64,000 nucleotides of DNA from PGYR01 sp048267165 (lineage in GTDB: Bacteria > Bacteroidota > Ignavibacteria > Kapaibacteriales > UBA2268). The DNA is taken from positions 25,846 to 89,845 of the forward strand of contig JBLWYD010000011.1 in assembly GCA_048267165.1 (NCBI GenBank). Reading direction: 5' to 3'. The notes below the pieces were generated by a model, which was not told the origin of the DNA, searched no databases, and worked only from the letters and a program-made list of their open reading frames with translations. Below are positions 8,575 to 16,767 of the stretch, one piece after another. The translations under genes and the position numbers were made by a program. Position 1 is the first letter of the stretch. Each line of letters begins with the position of its first letter.

Positions 8575-9270
8575 TTATTCTATGATTTCATAAATGCCTG
8601 AATCAGTAACTATAAAAGTACCAAATTCAGCTTGTACATATTGCCATAGCTTCTCTTCAAAAGTATTTATCAGTTTCATTTCTAATGTTTTTAAATCAAC
8701 TCTATATAATCTATTATTTCCCATATTCGGAATAAATAAATATCTGTCTTTAATAAAAATACTTTCTGGATAGCTCAAAAACTCTGAGTCATCATCCCAA
8801 GTATAATCTCCAATTCTAAACATTTCTTTTTGTTCAGAAATTGATACTTTTGAAACAGTTTGTCCAGTTGGAAATGCAAGCCATATATAGTCAGGGGACT
8901 CAAATTTTAAATCACAGAATGGATGTCCTACTCCAATTTCAATTTCCCATTCAAGTGTCTTGTTCCCCTCTTTGTCAAAACGATAAATTTTATTATCGGT
9001 TTCTGATCCAAAATAAATATCTCCGTTATCCCCTTTCGTCGAACAATAACCCTCAATAGGTCGCAATAATTGCTGTTCAATCTTGAGATAATTTTCTCCT
9101 ACAGTTGATAATCCGAAATAGTTTTTGTCGACACTTCTCATTTCTTTGCTTTTATCAAAAGTATAGTATCTTAAATTATTAGAATCTCTCCAATCAATAG
9201 TTAAGATTTCAGATTGAGTCAAATGCAAATAACTTATACTTTGGTAATCTGCTATTTTATTTAGAATCAT
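8575..9270 (-). CDS. Hypothetical beta-propeller-like protein
   Basis: 231 aa with no signal peptide. The sequence has repeating blocks such as GDIYFGSETDNKIYRFDKEG and RYLFIPNMGNNRLYRVDLKT, spaced as in NHL or six-bladed beta-propellers; the length suits only a few blades. A typical role would be ligand or protein binding, but no specific function is supported. It lies alone between two copies of the DEAD-box 3' end, so it probably arrived by insertion or arose from a duplication that replaced something. Confidence 0.5.
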   Translation of the reverse strand: MILNKIADYQSISYLHLTQSEILTIDWRDSNNLRYYTFDKSKEMRSVDKNYFGLSTVGENYLKIEQQLLRPIEGYCSTKGDNGDIYFGSETDNKIYRFDKEGNKTLEWEIEIGVGHPFCDLKFESPDYIWLAFPTGQTVSKVSISEQKEMFRIGDYTWDDDSEFLSYPESIFIKDRYLFIPNMGNNRLYRVDLKTLEMKLINTFEEKLWQYVQAEFGTFIVTDSGIYEIIE

Positions 9271-9291
9271 CGGATTTTTATCTCTTTATAT

Positions 9292-9337
9292 TTTGTTATT
9301 CATTCTCTACACCAAACTTATCCTAACCTTCTTTTTC
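9292..9337. repeat. 3' end of DEAD-box helicase gene (proximal copy of 46-base direct repeat)
   Basis: Contains the last ten codons of the helicase gene plus 15 bases beyond its stop. It is repeated at 8516-8561 on the other side of a single gene. Confidence 0.8.
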
Positions 9338-10653
9338 TTCAGTCTAGTGTTATTGGTTTTGTCTATTGCTTTTTTTGCTATGCTAGCGTGTACACTGACA
9401 TAAGAGCAATTCTCTTGGAGTTCTATAACTCCTAGTTGGTCTTTGTCTATCTTACCTTGCTTCATAAATAGACCAGCAATATCTCCTTTGGAAATTTTCT
9501 CACGTCTGCCACCAGTTATGTATAGAGTCACCCATCTGACTTCTGTTGGCTCGTGCGAGGGTTGCAAGTCGCCTACTATTATCTCTTCGGGAGCAATGTT
9601 CTCTATATATTCTGGAAGATCTTCGCCTGTCCAATGTAGTATGTAAGCTACTCCGTCGCTGTTCATACGTGCTGTACGTCCGTTCCTGTGTAGGAATTCG
9701 TTGTAGCGCAAAGGCAAGCGGTAGTGGAGTATAAATGCTAGTTCTGGAATATCCAGCCCACGCGCCGCCAAATCGGTTGCGAGTAGTAGCTGAGTCGTAC
9801 CATTTCTGAATTTGATTAGTGCTTGTTCCCTATCAAGCTGTTCCATATCTCCGTGGAAACACTCGTGAGCTATATCGTGGTCATCCAGATATTCACTGAC
9901 ATCATAAAGCTCTTCTTTGAAACTACAGAAGATAATCCCCGGTTTTGGACCTATGTGTGCTAGCGTTTTTTCTAAAGATTTCAGCTTATTTTTATCAGGT
10001 GCAAGTATCGTTTTGATAGTCAGTTGAGGAACACCCTCATCGGCATAATTGATGAAAACTGGCTTTTGCAATCCCACGAACTTCGGAATTTTATTATCCC
10101 TAGTCGCTGATGTAAGAATCCTCTGTTGTACATTCGGTAGCGATTCGATGATATCTAACATATCATCTTCGTAGCCCATTTCTAGCGATTTATCGAACTC
10201 ATCTAGCACAAGTGTTTTGATATGATCGAGCGAGTAAGTATCCTTGAAAAATCTATCGGCTATTCTACCCGGTGTACCTATTAGGATAGCTGGCAAGTGC
10301 TTCAAATCGAGCTTATCTTGCGAACCAGCACGACCACCATACACGGCATTCACTTTGAATCCCGAGCCCATATCACGAGCAACTTGTAATAGCTGCTGAG
10401 CCAACTCACGCGAAGGGACTATAATCAGAATTTGAATTTCAGTATTCTCAGGGTCTAGCGTCTCTATCAGCGGCAATAGAAACGCCAGTGTTTTACCAGT
10501 TCCAGTAGGCGACAGCAATACAACATCAGACTTGCGTCTTATGTTTCTACCTGCCTCCAACTGCATTGGGTTCAGCTCTTCTATCTCAAATTTTTCGAGT
10601 ATAGATTTCGTTAGCGGATTGTCTTTGTGTTCGTTATTTTCTGTATTTGACAT
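9307..10653 (-). CDS. DEAD-box RNA helicase, DbpA-like
   Basis: 448 aa. The helicase motifs run in order: Walker A SPTGTGKT, Ia PSRELAQQ, TPGRIADR, a DEFD variant of DEAD, SAT, the ATDLAARGLDIPE segment and HRNGRTAR. The C-terminal 75 residues (VTLYITGGRREKISKGD onward) look like the DbpA RNA-binding domain (PF03880) that directs such helicases to 23S rRNA. A role in ribosome assembly is therefore likely. The extreme C-terminus is basic (LKKKKVRISLV). Its last codons are duplicated further downstream at 8516-8561. Confidence 0.9.
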   Translation of the reverse strand: MSNTENNEHKDNPLTKSILEKFEIEELNPMQLEAGRNIRRKSDVVLLSPTGTGKTLAFLLPLIETLDPENTEIQILIIVPSRELAQQLLQVARDMGSGFKVNAVYGGRAGSQDKLDLKHLPAILIGTPGRIADRFFKDTYSLDHIKTLVLDEFDKSLEMGYEDDMLDIIESLPNVQQRILTSATRDNKIPKFVGLQKPVFINYADEGVPQLTIKTILAPDKNKLKSLEKTLAHIGPKPGIIFCSFKEELYDVSEYLDDHDIAHECFHGDMEQLDREQALIKFRNGTTQLLLATDLAARGLDIPELAFILHYRLPLRYNEFLHRNGRTARMNSDGVAYILHWTGEDLPEYIENIAPEEIIVGDLQPSHEPTEVRWVTLYITGGRREKISKGDIAGLFMKQGKIDKDQLGVIELQENCSYVSVHASIAKKAIDKTNNTRLKKKKVRISLV

Positions 10654-10726
10654 TTTGTGTTTGTGTTTGTTTAATTCTTATGATTCTGGGATGCAAATTA
10701 CAACTAATTTAATCACAACTTGCTAT

Positions 10727-11764
10727 TTAACTCTCTTCCCTTCTCAGTATTTCTACAATACGGTTGATTGCAATTTCGGATAAATTCCATTCATAGCCAT
10801 CAAAGTTAGTAGTATTTACGAATTGAACTACAACAGCGTCTATATCTTTTTGATATTCTGCTAGACATTGATAACCTGGCATTAGCCCACCGTGTTCAAA
10901 TAAGTAAATTGAGGAATAGATTTCTTGTTCTCCTTCATCGAACACCGAACCATCGTTTAGTGCTCGTAAGAATGTGCCTACATCCTCAGCCGTTGCTATC
11001 ATCATACCATAATCATTCGTCTTTATATCTTCATCAAAACCGACGTAATAGCCACTCATTAGGTCATCGATAGTCACTTCACTCAGTGAGCTGTAAGTAT
11101 TATTTAGCTCCAACCGATTCAATATTTCTTCCTTTATATACTGGTGATAGCTATAGCCAACGATTTTATCTATTAGTTTTGCAAGCAAATAATAATTAGT
11201 GTTCGAATACTCATAGTCCTCGTCTGGTTCGAAGTTAGCAGGCAAATCTAACACAAACTCAAGTAGATCTTTTTTACAATTTTCGGGGTCATTCCAAAAG
11301 TCAGGGTAATCCGTATAGTTTGGAATACCGCTTCTATGTTGCACCATCAACCTGATTGTAATTCTATCTGCATTTTCTATTCTCCCTACTAACTCTGGGA
11401 AATAATCGGCAAGAGTTTTATCCAAAGATAACCGATTAGCATTAACCAATTTGGTGATAGCCACAGCTACATAAAGCTTCCTAATGCTACCTATTTTGAA
11501 CAATGAATGTGGGTCAGCAGGAATTTTCTCTTCACGATTTTTCCACCCACCAGAATAGAATGCTGGCTCTTTACCTGCCTCATCAACATATACAATCATA
11601 CCATCGAAACCATGACTAATAGCTTCATCTACTTGCTCTTGAACAGTCTCCGGCAGCGGCAATATCCACGCCCACACAAGTATCCAAGGCACAAAGAACA
11701 GTGAAACAGCAGTGCCAACAAGCAATGCAATTCTGACTATTAGCTTTGTTTTTTTCTTATTCAT
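10727..11764 (-). CDS. Serine hydrolase, class C beta-lactamase/esterase family
   Basis: 345 aa with one N-terminal membrane segment. The family active site is seen: SxxK as SIRK in FKIGSIRKLYVAV, YxN as YSNTNYYLL, and a late HGG segment (FEHGGLMPGYQ) in place of KTG. This places it with penicillin-binding-protein-like esterases and peptidases (PF00144) rather than true antibiotic-hydrolysing enzymes. It probably acts in the periplasm on peptidoglycan-derived or ester substrates. It is the gene immediately downstream of the second DUF4143 unit; the palindrome ends about 30 bases from its start. Confidence 0.85.
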   Translation of the reverse strand: MNKKKTKLIVRIALLVGTAVSLFFVPWILVWAWILPLPETVQEQVDEAISHGFDGMIVYVDEAGKEPAFYSGGWKNREEKIPADPHSLFKIGSIRKLYVAVAITKLVNANRLSLDKTLADYFPELVGRIENADRITIRLMVQHRSGIPNYTDYPDFWNDPENCKKDLLEFVLDLPANFEPDEDYEYSNTNYYLLAKLIDKIVGYSYHQYIKEEILNRLELNNTYSSLSEVTIDDLMSGYYVGFDEDIKTNDYGMMIATAEDVGTFLRALNDGSVFDEGEQEIYSSIYLFEHGGLMPGYQCLAEYQKDIDAVVVQFVNTTNFDGYEWNLSEIAINRIVEILRREES

Positions 11765-11795
11765 TTTATCGAAAGGTTAATGAATCATTATCTGC

Positions 11796-11835
11796 AAATT
11801 ATCAAAACTTGTAAATTTTGCAAGTTTTGATAATT
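11796..11835. repeat. Palindromic flanking repeat B, copy 1 (3' side of second DUF4143 ATPase gene)
   Basis: 40 bases identical to 13087-13126 and in the same orientation. The arms are AAATTATCAAAACTTG (11796-11811) and CAAGTTTTGATAATT (11821-11835), with the nine-base centre TAAATTTTG. It ends six bases before the gene's stop codon at 11842-11844 (minus strand). Confidence 0.9.
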
Positions 11836-11841
11836 CTTATA

Positions 11842-13068
11842 TTATGTATCAAGCAACCAACTAAAAACATTTAAGTGTTTTACGCCACTTCGGTTTTGGG
11901 TAAATGAATCTGTCGTAAGCAAGTACTTCGGGTAATTATCACTGATTTTTTCCAATGCACCAAACTCACGTTCTACTGTACTTTCATTCGTCATTTGCCA
12001 CGCAACTTGGTAATACTCTATATCGCCAGTCGGAGTTTTACATACAAAATCTACTTCGTTGTTTCTTGTTGTGCCTGTCCATATTTTGTTTCCACGTCTT
12101 AGCAATTCAAGATAGACAACATTTTCTAGTATGTGTCCTCTGTCAGTTGTGCGTTCTTTACCAGCTAAAACGTTCAATAATCCCGCATCCACCAAATAAT
12201 ACTTCTCCTGAGTAGCTAATTGCTTTTTGCCTTTCAGATCAAATCGATTTACTTTGTAAATAACAAAACTTGCTTCCAAATATTCCAAGTATTTCTCGAC
12301 GGTGGCGTGGTGTATGCTCTGCCCGTCTTGCTTCAGAGCTTTCGAGATGTTACCCGGCGAAAGTGAACTGCCTATATTAGTTGCTACAAACTTTACTACG
12401 TTGCCAAAAGCTCGTTTGTTGTTAATCTGGTGACGTTGTGTTATGTCTTTTTCGACAATAGTTGTATAAATAGCATCGAGGTATTCGTAAATTTTATCAA
12501 AACCACCTTCGCGTAATTCAACACCTTTGGGTAATGATGTTTCGTTTATATAATCAAAAAAGAGTGCTTCGTAATTAAGATATTCATTGTTTGTGTCAAT
12601 ACTCCGAGCAGTCAAATACTCTTCGAATGAGAAAGGCAGAATTGAGATTTCAATATATCGACCACTTAACAATGTAGCCAACTCACTACTAAGCAGAAAA
12701 GCATTAGAACCAGCTATGTAAACATCTGTATTTTTAGTAGCGAAAAGCCCATCAACCAATTTTTCGAAAGATTCTATGTTCTGCACTTCATCTAGGAAAA
12801 TGTAGTTAATCTTATCTGGGTTTAGTTTATTTTTAATCTCAAAGTATATATCACTCCAAGTTTTATCTAAATAATTCTCAGGTAATTCAAAATTATAAAA
12901 ATGTATTTGGCGTTTCCCAACACCTAGTTTTCGCAATTCTTCACGGTATAACTCAAGTAAAGTACTTTTACCTGACCTACGAAGACCACTAATTACTTTT
13001 ATTAGGTCTTTATCTCTGTAAGCCATTAGCTTATCTATATATTCTTTGCGATTAGTATAGTTTTTCAT
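11842..13068 (-). CDS. AAA-14/DUF4143 ATPase, bracketed by a second palindrome pair
   Basis: 408 aa. Walker A GLRRSGKST (28-36) and Walker B IFLDEVQ (DE at 93-94) mark an AAA-14 ATPase, and the C-terminal third is DUF4143. The nuclease-like core reads NEVD (337-340) but then YQVAW, so the usual E-x-K is Q-V-A and catalysis is doubtful, unlike the paralogue at 4141. A TATATTTG box lies only five bases upstream of the ATG, so the mRNA may have almost no leader. The gene sits between two identical 40-base palindromes unrelated in sequence to those of the other ATPase gene. Function unknown. Confidence 0.85.
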   Translation of the reverse strand: MKNYTNRKEYIDKLMAYRDKDLIKVISGLRRSGKSTLLELYREELRKLGVGKRQIHFYNFELPENYLDKTWSDIYFEIKNKLNPDKINYIFLDEVQNIESFEKLVDGLFATKNTDVYIAGSNAFLLSSELATLLSGRYIEISILPFSFEEYLTARSIDTNNEYLNYEALFFDYINETSLPKGVELREGGFDKIYEYLDAIYTTIVEKDITQRHQINNKRAFGNVVKFVATNIGSSLSPGNISKALKQDGQSIHHATVEKYLEYLEASFVIYKVNRFDLKGKKQLATQEKYYLVDAGLLNVLAGKERTTDRGHILENVVYLELLRRGNKIWTGTTRNNEVDFVCKTPTGDIEYYQVAWQMTNESTVEREFGALEKISDNYPKYLLTTDSFTQNRSGVKHLNVFSWLLDT

Positions 13069-13072
13069 AGAG

Positions 13073-13080
13073 CAAATATA
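13073..13080 (-). promoter_or_regulatory. TAnnTTTG-type -7 promoter box
   Basis: Minus-strand TATATTTG ending five bases before the ATPase ATG (13066-13068), which predicts a nearly leaderless transcript. The palindrome of repeat B copy 2 covers the region immediately upstream, where the -33 element belongs. Confidence 0.5.
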
Positions 13081-13086
13081 AGCATT

Positions 13087-13127
13087 AAATTATCAAAACT
13101 TGTAAATTTTGCAAGTTTTGATAATTT
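13087..13127. repeat. Palindromic flanking repeat B, copy 2 (5' side of second DUF4143 ATPase gene)
   Basis: 41 bases with perfect 16-base arms, AAATTATCAAAACTTG (13087-13102) and CAAGTTTTGATAATTT (13112-13127), around TAAATTTTG. The first 40 bases equal copy 1 at 11796-11835. Confidence 0.9.
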
Positions 13128-13208
13128 AACAAAGGTGTAAGACTGCTAAAAAGTTGAAATTTAGGATGCTATTTCAAGAAGGTAATAGTGCCCATCTGCT
13201 TAATAATA

Positions 13209-13829
13209 TTAAAAGGCGTAGAATATTCCGCTACCGACACCGAAGCCAAAAGACCTTGGTGTTTCATTTACCTTGATTCTATTACTTCTTCCATCGATAT
13301 AATCATAGTCAGTTACAGTGTTATTTCCGAATCTACCAAAATATCCGCCCTCAACTACAATCGAAATATTTCGCCATGCCATTACCTCAATACCAAAGCC
13401 AATACCTACATTGATGTATCGTTCAATATCAAAATCTTTATCGTTTGCTGAAGTGCTATAATAATAATTTCCATCTTCGGAGTAATCTATAAAAGATCCT
13501 GCAAGTGCGTAAAATCGTGTGTTATTAGTTCTATTCAGGTTGTATTGCAAATCAATACCATAAGTAAGTTGGATTTCATCGGTATTATAATTGCGATTAT
13601 CATCATCACTGCCGTAAGCAAAAAGCTGAGTTTTTATAGAAAAGCCATTGTTGAATTGATGCTGATAGCTCAGACCATAGCCAGAGAAGAAAGACCCATA
13701 CAGACCAACTCTATTTTGTAACCATTGCGAATCATCACCTTCGCCACGTAATACATTCCTAGAATTATCTTGTGCGTTGGCAAAAGAAATAGATGCGATT
13801 AAAAGTACAAACACTAATACCTTTTTCAT
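13209..13829 (-). CDS. Outer-membrane beta-barrel protein
   Basis: 206 aa from the ATG at 13829, chosen because AGGAG lies at a good distance upstream and a signal peptide follows (MKKVLVFVLLIASISFANAQ). The mature protein alternates polar and aromatic residues in about eight strands (for example VGLYGSFFSGYGLSYQHQF) and ends in aromatic YAF. This matches small outer-membrane barrels of the OmpA/OmpX or PF13568 type. Tyrosine- and asparagine-rich loops suggest surface exposure. No specific cargo can be named. Confidence 0.75.
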   Translation of the reverse strand: MKKVLVFVLLIASISFANAQDNSRNVLRGEGDDSQWLQNRVGLYGSFFSGYGLSYQHQFNNGFSIKTQLFAYGSDDDNRNYNTDEIQLTYGIDLQYNLNRTNNTRFYALAGSFIDYSEDGNYYYSTSANDKDFDIERYINVGIGFGIEVMAWRNISIVVEGGYFGRFGNNTVTDYDYIDGRSNRIKVNETPRSFGFGVGSGIFYAF

Positions 13830-13897
13830 AATAATACTCCTATTAATTTCTATAAATATCAAGTTAATCTATATACGGTATAAAACAAATGATGTTC

Positions 13898-14374
13898 CTA
13901 CCTAAAACTTTCTCGTTCATTATTGCTCTTAGTTTGCAATGCATTGAGGAAACCTCTCAGATATTGATCCATAAATTGGCGATAGGATTTATGGTCAGGT
14001 CTTCGGAAAAATGAGCTCAACTCGTGGGGGCTTACCTCTCTATCCACTAAGGCAAACAAAGCTATTATGTCATCAGATTTCAAATCCAATGCAATTTTTA
14101 GCTTCCGCAAGATTATGTTATTAGTCAGGCGGTCTTCGGGTTCGGGCTGTGGGCCGTCCTGTTTTCCGCGTTTTTCTATTATCAACCCATTGAGGAAAGT
14201 CGCCATTTCTCTATCAGTCATCTCTAATAAATCGAGGTCATCTTCTTTTCTGAACCAATCGTACAGATCGGCTTCTTCCACATCGCAATCCGCTAATTTG
14301 AATAGCTCAATTATCTTGGCATCTGTATAGTCAAACAGGTATCGTATTCGGCGTAGTATGTCGTTGTTGGTCAT
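13898..14374 (-). CDS. DUF1456 family protein (YehS-like)
   Basis: 158 aa built from two copies of one helical domain: NNDILRRIRYLFDYTDAKII at the start and NNIILRKLKIALDLKSDDII around residue 85. Each is followed by a F-R-K/R segment (WFRKEDD, FFRRPDH) and an N-G-L or R-G-F-L-N end. This is the DUF1456 arrangement seen in E. coli YehS. The protein is cytoplasmic with no established function. The linker between the copies is charged (KRGKQDGPQPEPEDR). It follows the downstream lipoprotein gene by 12 bases and could share its transcript. Confidence 0.88.
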   Translation of the reverse strand: MTNNDILRRIRYLFDYTDAKIIELFKLADCDVEEADLYDWFRKEDDLDLLEMTDREMATFLNGLIIEKRGKQDGPQPEPEDRLTNNIILRKLKIALDLKSDDIIALFALVDREVSPHELSSFFRRPDHKSYRQFMDQYLRGFLNALQTKSNNERESFR

Positions 14375-14386
14375 AGGGGTTTCTTA

Positions 14387-14857
14387 TTATTTATTTATCA
14401 GTCTAATTTTTTCATTTACTTTATTGATGAAGCTGTTTAAAAACACTGAAGATTCGATATTACCTTTTTCCATTCTCCAACTTTGCACGACTCCATTTTC
14501 AGAATACTGAATGAAAATACCTCCTTGGTCTATACAATCAGGACATCCGAAAGTTGTATCTTTTTGTTTCTTAAGCTCTTCTGGAAAGCAATCTATTAAG
14601 TCCTTCACTTGCTCGAACTTCTCACTGCTCAGCTCTATGAATTCAAAGTTTTCAGCATTGTAATGGTCTAAAGTATCTTCATATAATATCTCAGCTGTCA
14701 ATTTGAATGTTTCTATACACTCCTCACCTTCGCACTCTCCATGAAAATGGCCGAAGATTAGATAGTCCATTTTATTGACTTGAACGCTATTATCACTTTT
14801 CTTGCAGCCAGTGAATAATAAGCCGATTAATGCTAATGTTATTATTATTGTTTTCAT
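14387..14857 (-). CDS. Hypothetical lipoprotein
   Basis: 156 aa with a lipoprotein signal (MKTIIITLALIGLLFTGC; lipobox LFTGC), then a mature part with paired cysteines (GECEGEEC and FGCPDC) that could form disulfides in the periplasm. The segment GGIFIQYSENGVVQSWRM looks like beta strands. I recognise no family. It lies 12 bases upstream of the DUF1456 gene on the same strand, so co-transcription is likely although no functional link is evident. Confidence 0.6.
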   Translation of the reverse strand: MKTIIITLALIGLLFTGCKKSDNSVQVNKMDYLIFGHFHGECEGEECIETFKLTAEILYEDTLDHYNAENFEFIELSSEKFEQVKDLIDCFPEELKKQKDTTFGCPDCIDQGGIFIQYSENGVVQSWRMEKGNIESSVFLNSFINKVNEKIRLINK

Positions 14858-14963
14858 TGTGTGTTTATTCTATAATTCTATTTAAAAAACTTTTACGTTG
14901 TAAAAACATATTATATATATATAATTTTGTATTATCTCAATGACCATGTGTTAAAGGAGAAAA

Positions 14964-14992
14964 GAAACCGTTCAGTAACCCTGAGCGGTTTC
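14964..14992 (-). terminator. Probable Rho-independent terminator of the DUF4411/ImmA operon
   Basis: On the minus strand, 12-base arms (GAAACCGCTCAG/CTGAACGGTTTC, one mismatch) with a five-base loop are followed by TTTTCTCCTTT. It lies downstream of the DUF4411 gene. Confidence 0.6.
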
Positions 14993-15118
14993 GGCATTTA
15001 TATATGCTTCATACTCTTTAAGTAGCCGTTGTACGGTATTGCCTTTTTCTAAAAATTCTCTTTCAGCTCTCTTAACATCTCTATCGTGTTTATATATTTC
15101 ACATTGAAATGACTGCAT
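14972..15118 (-). CDS. Possible small protein overlapping the DUF4411 3' end (48 aa)
   Basis: A reading frame starts with an ATG inside the DUF4411 gene in another frame and runs past that gene's stop. The last half, LEKGNTVQRLLKEYEAY, reads like a real amphipathic helix rather than random translation, and there is no break until the terminator stem. It could be a small third member of the operon or the worn 3' end of an older gene. No Shine-Dalgarno sequence is obvious. Confidence 0.3.
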   Translation of the reverse strand: MQSFQCEIYKHDRDVKRAEREFLEKGNTVQRLLKEYEAYINAETAQGY

Positions 15119-15552
15119 ACTTCAGGTATTTTTATTCTATTTTTTCTACTAGGTTCACTTTTTTCATAAGTGACAATAGTCCAATTATTACTCATTGCAA
15201 AAGCAATTAGCCAGGGGTCAGCTAAATCAGTCTCTAGAAATTCTTGAATCGCATTGGATGTATAATGATGCGACATAGAGTTCGCCCAATTCACAATAGC
15301 TACATAATTATGTAGAACTGAATCCGTACTAATAAAAAACTCTTTTGGGAGGTTAGTATCACACCAACTTTTTAAATCATCCTCGTGAGAAGAATTAACA
15401 AAGATTTCCTTTTTTACTTTATCAATGCTTACTATAATCCCTTTTTCTGAAAGTGATTTTATTTTTGACCAAAAACTTTGAACTACATCTAGCGGATAAA
15501 TTGAGCGATGTGCCTGAATAAAAAAGTTTGAATCTACAATGAATTTGCTCAT
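15049..15552 (-). CDS. DUF4411 family PIN-like protein (probable toxin)
   Basis: 167 aa. The N-terminus FIVDSNFFIQAHRSIYP is the first acidic motif of a PIN-like fold. TDLADPWLIAFAM holds the next aspartates, and VTYEKSEP with conserved basic residues follows, as is typical of DUF4411. PIN proteins are usually metal-dependent RNases. The start codon overlaps the ImmA/IrrE gene's stop by four bases (ATGA), so the two are translated together. This pairing is widespread and is treated as a toxin-antitoxin-like unit, with this protein the likely nuclease; activity is inferred only. Confidence 0.85.
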   Translation of the reverse strand: MSKFIVDSNFFIQAHRSIYPLDVVQSFWSKIKSLSEKGIIVSIDKVKKEIFVNSSHEDDLKSWCDTNLPKEFFISTDSVLHNYVAIVNWANSMSHHYTSNAIQEFLETDLADPWLIAFAMSNNWTIVTYEKSEPSRKNRIKIPEVCSHFNVKYINTIEMLRELKENF

Positions 15553-16688
15553 ACTTGATACAGATATTCATTAATAAATCTTTCGTAAGTATTGCCTCGT
15601 AAGTTTGTAAGTCTATACGCATCCCTAAATAACAAATTGTTTTCTTTGACGGCATTATTAACATAACTAGCAAATCTTAAACTAATTCTCTTCTTAGATG
15701 TTGCATAAAAATCTCCTCCAGAGCTCTGGTTTTCTTTTCTCCTTTTAAATCCTGCAATATAATTATTATAAAAAAGGAAGAAAGTAGATTTCGGAATTAA
15801 ACCTAGGTCTAATGCTCTTCTAGCGATTACAATTGGACTAACTTTAAACACTCTACTTAAATATTTGAAGTCTTGGCTACTTTCCCATTTTTCTCTGAAA
15901 AATTGCTCAGGTACTAAAAATTCCGCTGCAACTCTATCACATAGCATTTCTATTGGGTCATCAGCAGGGAGCAAATTCTTGTTATCAAAGCCAGCACTTT
16001 CTCCAAGCCAAATATGTGCAATTTCGTGAATCAAAGTAAACATTTGTGCGGCTTTAGCATCTGCTGAATTAACAAATAAAAAAGGTGCTTTCCTATTGAC
16101 TAATACAAATCCCCTACACTCATCTACCAATATTTTCCTTTTAGTATTGTTGCCCACAACTCCATTGAAGTTGATTATAATACCTATCTCTTCTATTTGA
16201 AGTGTAAGGTAGTCCAATGCTTGCTCCCAAGTCCCAAGTTTGCTAGACCAATTGGCAGATAAATTCAAAGTATTTCTTATATCATTTGCTATTTCTTTAA
16301 AATTTGAATTTTTATTGTATCTACCAACAAAAGGTAAATCTTCATATCCACTTTCCTGTAAATATTCAGTCAACCAGTTTTGTCTTTCTTTTATTATTTG
16401 TATTGTATGGTAAACGTTCAAAGAAATCTTATTTCTTGGTGCTTGTCCAGTCCTAAAAAAAGGAATTGGTAATTCTTCGATGGGTGGTTCTGTTAAGAAC
16501 AAATAGCCAAAGGGGACATGAACTTTGTGAGTAAATTTTTCTAACTGTTTTATTGTTGGTGTTTTGGTGCCATTAATCCATTCAAGAACTTCAGGGTTGT
16601 CAGAATAAAAATCATCTAAGCTATTACCTGCTCTGGTAATAGCCCAATTTATGATGTTTGTATTTATATTTTCAACACGAGTCGTCAT
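15549..16688 (-). CDS. ImmA/IrrE family metallopeptidase with N-terminal XRE-like region
   Basis: 379 aa. The first about 70 residues (PTIKQLEKFTHKVHVPFGYLF) resemble the tail of an XRE-type DNA-binding domain, followed by a linker. The peptidase domain has the zinc motif HEIAHIWLG (HExxH) and a downstream E in CDRVAAEFLVP. Such proteins cleave or sense partner regulators. In the pairing with DUF4411 this gene comes first and is the probable antitoxin/regulator. A TATATTTG box (16741-16748) lies 53 bases upstream and a terminator ends the operon. Confidence 0.88.
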   Translation of the reverse strand: MTTRVENINTNIINWAITRAGNSLDDFYSDNPEVLEWINGTKTPTIKQLEKFTHKVHVPFGYLFLTEPPIEELPIPFFRTGQAPRNKISLNVYHTIQIIKERQNWLTEYLQESGYEDLPFVGRYNKNSNFKEIANDIRNTLNLSANWSSKLGTWEQALDYLTLQIEEIGIIINFNGVVGNNTKRKILVDECRGFVLVNRKAPFLFVNSADAKAAQMFTLIHEIAHIWLGESAGFDNKNLLPADDPIEMLCDRVAAEFLVPEQFFREKWESSQDFKYLSRVFKVSPIVIARRALDLGLIPKSTFFLFYNNYIAGFKRRKENQSSGGDFYATSKKRISLRFASYVNNAVKENNLLFRDAYRLTNLRGNTYERFINEYLYQV

Positions 16689-16740
16689 TTGTACTAATTG
16701 GTTTAATCGTTATTAGTTTAAATTTTATTAATGTTCCTTA

Positions 16741-16748
16741 CAAATATA
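16741..16748 (-). promoter_or_regulatory. TAnnTTTG-type -7 promoter box
   Basis: Minus-strand TATATTTG between the flotillin gene's stop and the ImmA/IrrE start. It gives the toxin-antitoxin-like operon its own promoter. Confidence 0.45.
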
Positions 16749-16767
16749 CGAAAATTCTGTATATCTG

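Noticed and set aside
10727..11764. Antibiotic-resistance beta-lactamase
   Set aside because: The family includes many esterases and peptidases; the single membrane anchor and HGG motif do not support resistance.
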